Source: Paenibacillus sp. GM2
Lineage (GTDB): Bacteria > Bacillota > Bacilli > Paenibacillales > Paenibacillaceae
Direction of reading: 5' to 3'
NCBI RefSeq assembly: GCF_900069005.2
Contig: NZ_LN831279.1
Span: forward strand, 1,422,612-1,486,611
DNA: 64,000 nt
The notes under the pieces were generated by a model. That model saw nothing but the letters and a program-made list of their open reading frames with translations. It was not told the DNA's origin and ran no database searches. Positions 61,526 through 64,000 of the stretch are shown piece by piece; position 1 is the first letter of the stretch; every line of letters starts with the position of its first letter. The position numbers and the translations under genes are program-made.

Positions 61526-64000
61526 TTATCGATGAAACTGGAACCACTTAAAATCGAACTGGCTGCCTGGAAGGAATACAAAGGTTACTGTTTGAAAACC
61601 CGTTATCCGTTCCAAAATGAACTCCCGCTCGCAATAATCATCGGAATAAGCGAACTCCACAATCTGCCTGCTATCCCCATCTTGACCGCTGAATTGAATA
61701 TGCAAGGTGTTCATGTCGAGCGGGGAGTGCCCGCAAATGACCAGCTTGTTGCTTCCCGCTTCCCCGAAGTCCATATCCTCGAACACCAGCGATACATTGT
61801 TGCCGATCTTCTCTATCGAATCTTCCGTTAGGGCAAAGGAATCACCATAGATACGATCATTCTCAAGCACGCTTAACGGTTCGAACGCCTTCATTGGTTT
61901 CTTGAACTTGAAGCCTTTGAGATGAATTTTACGCCGCAGAAGGAAGCAGAGGGAGGTAACCCCCTTTAATCGTCGGGGCAGACGGTAGGTCTCCTCCTGA
62001 TAGACATTCCATATGGACTGTTTTTGATAGGTTACCGTAGTCAACAAGGCCGCATTGGCCTCGCCAGGGATGCCTTCCCATATTTCAATAGGGAACTCCG
62101 TATCATCAAGCGAGAAGATAGGCAGTGTGATCTCATCGGAACCGAAGCTTCCGAAGTCGATCTTGTCAAAGCAAATCCGGCTTTCTCCATCTCTACCTGT
62201 AGCAACCCCACGATCGTTGCCGTTTGTCAAATTCAGGCTGGACTCGCTATGATAGCCAGCGGATACAAACTCATATGGATTTAAGCAGGCTTGACCCAGA
62301 TCGCTGATATGGAACTCCATCAAGGCGTAGAGGCGGATATGATCGGAGCCATTTGTCGCCGCGCAGCGGATATAGACATCCCCATCGCCCAGAGCTGTAA
62401 TGACCGCTTCGTGCCCGTTCGCATCTAGGGCAGCAATATTTGCATCTATACCGCCTGCGTTGGTAACTCTCCATTGAACCTCTTGATAAGTAGCATTGCT
62501 CGGATGGATCTGAACCCTAACCGGCAGGGATCGGTTATCCTTTGATAATTGATTCCCTGCCGGGCAAATAATCTCCAGCTTGCGTATCGGAATTTCAGAA
62601 GTCAGAAGTTCATGTGTCTTAGACAGCGCCTGAGATTCCAGCTCTTCGGCATTTGCATTTGTGTAACTATATAGCGATAATTCATGAGCTATACCCTTTG
62701 AAGGTTGCGGGGGAGTGGCCATCAAGACAAGCTCGGCAGGATTCAGCCCCCTGGATTCAGCATGAACCCTAATGGAGCCGGTCTCAGCGGTGCTGGCAAT
62801 GACGGCTAGCAGCTTGCCGCTAAATAGTCTGCGATTCGTCCCTTTATATTGATCATAGTCGGTACTATCGCCATTATCGAGGCCAACAAGTCTTCCGGAA
62901 CCTTCCACCGTGATATGTACACGGTTATTTGCATTTTCCACCGGAATCCCATCCTGATCGACGGCTGAAATTTCAATAAATATCAGGTCAGAACCATCGG
63001 CCGTTATCGTATTTCTGTCGGGCATCATGACAAGGGATGCCGCATCCCCGAAGGAGGATCTCATATCCGTTGCAATCGGAGCGCCATTTTCATCGTAGGC
63101 TACCGCCTGCAGAACCCCTTTTTGATACGGAATCCTCCATTCTCCCAATAGCTTGTGATCGTACTTATGATCAATATCAACGATGCCTTGCGATACTTCG
63201 TTAAAGAATAATTCGATCCGCGGAGCGTTCGAGCAGACGCGAACATCGATCATCTGACCTGTGGAGAAATCCCAATACGGGAAAATATGAACCATTGGAC
63301 TTACTTTGTAATCCGTCCATTCCGCCTGATAGATGTAGAAGGAATCCTTCTTGAACCCAGCTGTATCTAACTGTCCAAAATATGAATTCTTCGTATGATA
63401 GGGCGTTGGCTCGCCAATATAATCGAAGCCGGTCCATATGAATTGACCCGGTGAATATACGGCATCCCGGTCATCCATAATACAGCGCTCGGTGCTCTTC
63501 GCTCCCCAACTGGTAGAACTGTTGCCTAAGGAAGAACATTGTTCATCGTCGTCGGACAGCACCGACTGGGACAGTGGAAAGTGATAGATTCCGCGACTCT
63601 GCACTGTAGATGAGGTTTCGCTGCCATAAATAATCCAATCCGGATGCTCCTTATGATGGAGATCATAGTACTTCTCCCCGTAGTTATAGCCGGCAAACCT
63701 GACCAGGTCGGCACACTTCTGAGCATTTTCCCAAGGCATATAGTTGGAGCCAATCGTAATCACCGCATTGGTTTTCGGATCGTGCAGAAGCACTTCATCT
63801 CGGAGAAGCCGCGTTAATTCCTGCCCTCGCTCATCGGCATGGGTGTCATAAATTTCATTCCCGATGCTCCACATGAGCATACTCGGATGGTTTCGATCCC
63901 GGCGAATCCAACTCGCTACATCTTTTTTCCACCATTCCGGGAAAAATCTCGCATAATCATAGGTTGTCTTTGGGCGTTCCCATATATCAAAAGCTTCCGA
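61526..64000 (-). CDS. GH2 glycoside hydrolase (beta-galactosidase-like), 5' part missing
   Basis: 824 codons are visible and the frame stays open to the right edge; about 300-400 N-terminal residues (the sugar-binding and Ig-like domains) lie outside. The acid-base Glu is in MLMWSIGNEIYD and the nucleophile region is IYGSETSST; IWTGFDYIGEPTPY follows. Beyond the TIM barrel come Ig-like/DUF4982-type regions (IELFFNEVSQGIV; VENANNRVHITVEGSGRLVG) and C-terminal carbohydrate-binding beta-sandwiches with SLNLTNGNDRG and DMDFGEAGSNKLVICG. It acts on beta-galactosides or related plant glycans. Members with this length are usually cytoplasmic or wall-bound; no signal can be checked. Confidence 0.88.
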   Translation of the reverse strand, partial: SEAFDIWERPKTTYDYARFFPEWWKKDVASWIRRDRNHPSMLMWSIGNEIYDTHADERGQELTRLLRDEVLLHDPKTNAVITIGSNYMPWENAQKCADLVRFAGYNYGEKYYDLHHKEHPDWIIYGSETSSTVQSRGIYHFPLSQSVLSDDDEQCSSLGNSSTSWGAKSTERCIMDDRDAVYSPGQFIWTGFDYIGEPTPYHTKNSYFGQLDTAGFKKDSFYIYQAEWTDYKVSPMVHIFPYWDFSTGQMIDVRVCSNAPRIELFFNEVSQGIVDIDHKYDHKLLGEWRIPYQKGVLQAVAYDENGAPIATDMRSSFGDAASLVMMPDRNTITADGSDLIFIEISAVDQDGIPVENANNRVHITVEGSGRLVGLDNGDSTDYDQYKGTNRRLFSGKLLAVIASTAETGSIRVHAESRGLNPAELVLMATPPQPSKGIAHELSLYSYTNANAEELESQALSKTHELLTSEIPIRKLEIICPAGNQLSKDNRSLPVRVQIHPSNATYQEVQWRVTNAGGIDANIAALDANGHEAVITALGDGDVYIRCAATNGSDHIRLYALMEFHISDLGQACLNPYEFVSAGYHSESSLNLTNGNDRGVATGRDGESRICFDKIDFGSFGSDEITLPIFSLDDTEFPIEIWEGIPGEANAALLTTVTYQKQSIWNVYQEETYRLPRRLKGVTSLCFLLRRKIHLKGFKFKKPMKAFEPLSVLENDRIYGDSFALTEDSIEKIGNNVSLVFEDMDFGEAGSNKLVICGHSPLDMNTLHIQFSGQDGDSRQIVEFAYSDDYCEREFILERITGFQTVTFVFLPGSQFDFKWFQFHR

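Overview
The window reads as chromosome of a low-to-mid GC Gram-positive, most likely Paenibacillus or a close relative (my inference). The evidence is strong AGGAGG-type ribosome binding sites, frequent GTG/TTG starts, lipobox and Firmicutes-type signal peptides, EutV/EutW antitermination, a PyrR-type leader and stalk/RCC1-type secreted proteins. No rRNA, tRNA, CRISPR array, integrase or recognisable transposase gene was seen.

Region 1 (about 1-17,130): a thioredoxin-like gene, then a complete ethanolamine utilisation (eut) microcompartment locus. Order: a B12-riboswitch/EutX-like regulatory RNA, eutG, eutS, eutP, eutV, eutW, eutA, eutB, eutC, eutL, a long-tailed BMC shell gene, eutE, eutM, eutT, a pduL-type phosphotransacylase, a TIGR02536-type gene, eutN, a pduT-like Fe-S shell gene and eutH. 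Four paired hairpins with the ANTAR hexaloop signature (three overlapping terminators in front of eutG, eutS and eutA, one inside the regulatory RNA) show the switch. Ethanolamine activates EutW, EutW phosphorylates EutV, EutV antiterminates the operon, and the riboswitch RNA would sequester EutV when AdoCbl is missing.

Region 2 (17.2-26 kb): secreted metalloprotease, lipoprotein, M23 peptidase, a short UvrC-like nuclease, an AraC regulator divergent from a GH4 alpha-galactosidase, an RCC1/stalk-domain secreted protein and a small helical protein.

Region 3 (26-44 kb) is an accessory island. It holds a WGR/propeller protein; an RNA end-healing kinase-HD phosphohydrolase and an RNA ligase behind a possibly structured leader; four 200-bp tandem repeats; a co-directional run of SUFU, DUF6138-like, DUF2625, zinc-ribbon/DUF1963-like, an unknown and a metallophosphoesterase gene; a MORN protein; and a small gene coupled to a 1665-aa DUF4132 protein. 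I read it as a combined RNA-repair and immunity-protein locus (inference).

Region 4 (44-49.7 kb) is repeat-rich. It contains a nested palindromic family built on TAACGAAAC...CGCTATT (8 full and 3 half copies in the window, counting the 200-bp array) and several other tandem repeat types. Among these sit two genes: an MFS transporter behind a PyrR-type attenuator, which implies a pyrimidine-related substrate, and a PD-(D/E)XK-like nuclease with a C-terminal winged helix.

Region 5 (49.7-64 kb): an SPFH/zinc-ribbon membrane module, a CrtQ-like glycosyltransferase coupled to a PlsY-like acyltransferase, a beta-lactamase-fold hydrolase, alkaline phosphatase, asparaginase, a ChbG/YdjC deacetylase, a YetF-like protein, a GH16+CBM13 glucanase and a GH2 glycosidase that runs off the right edge.
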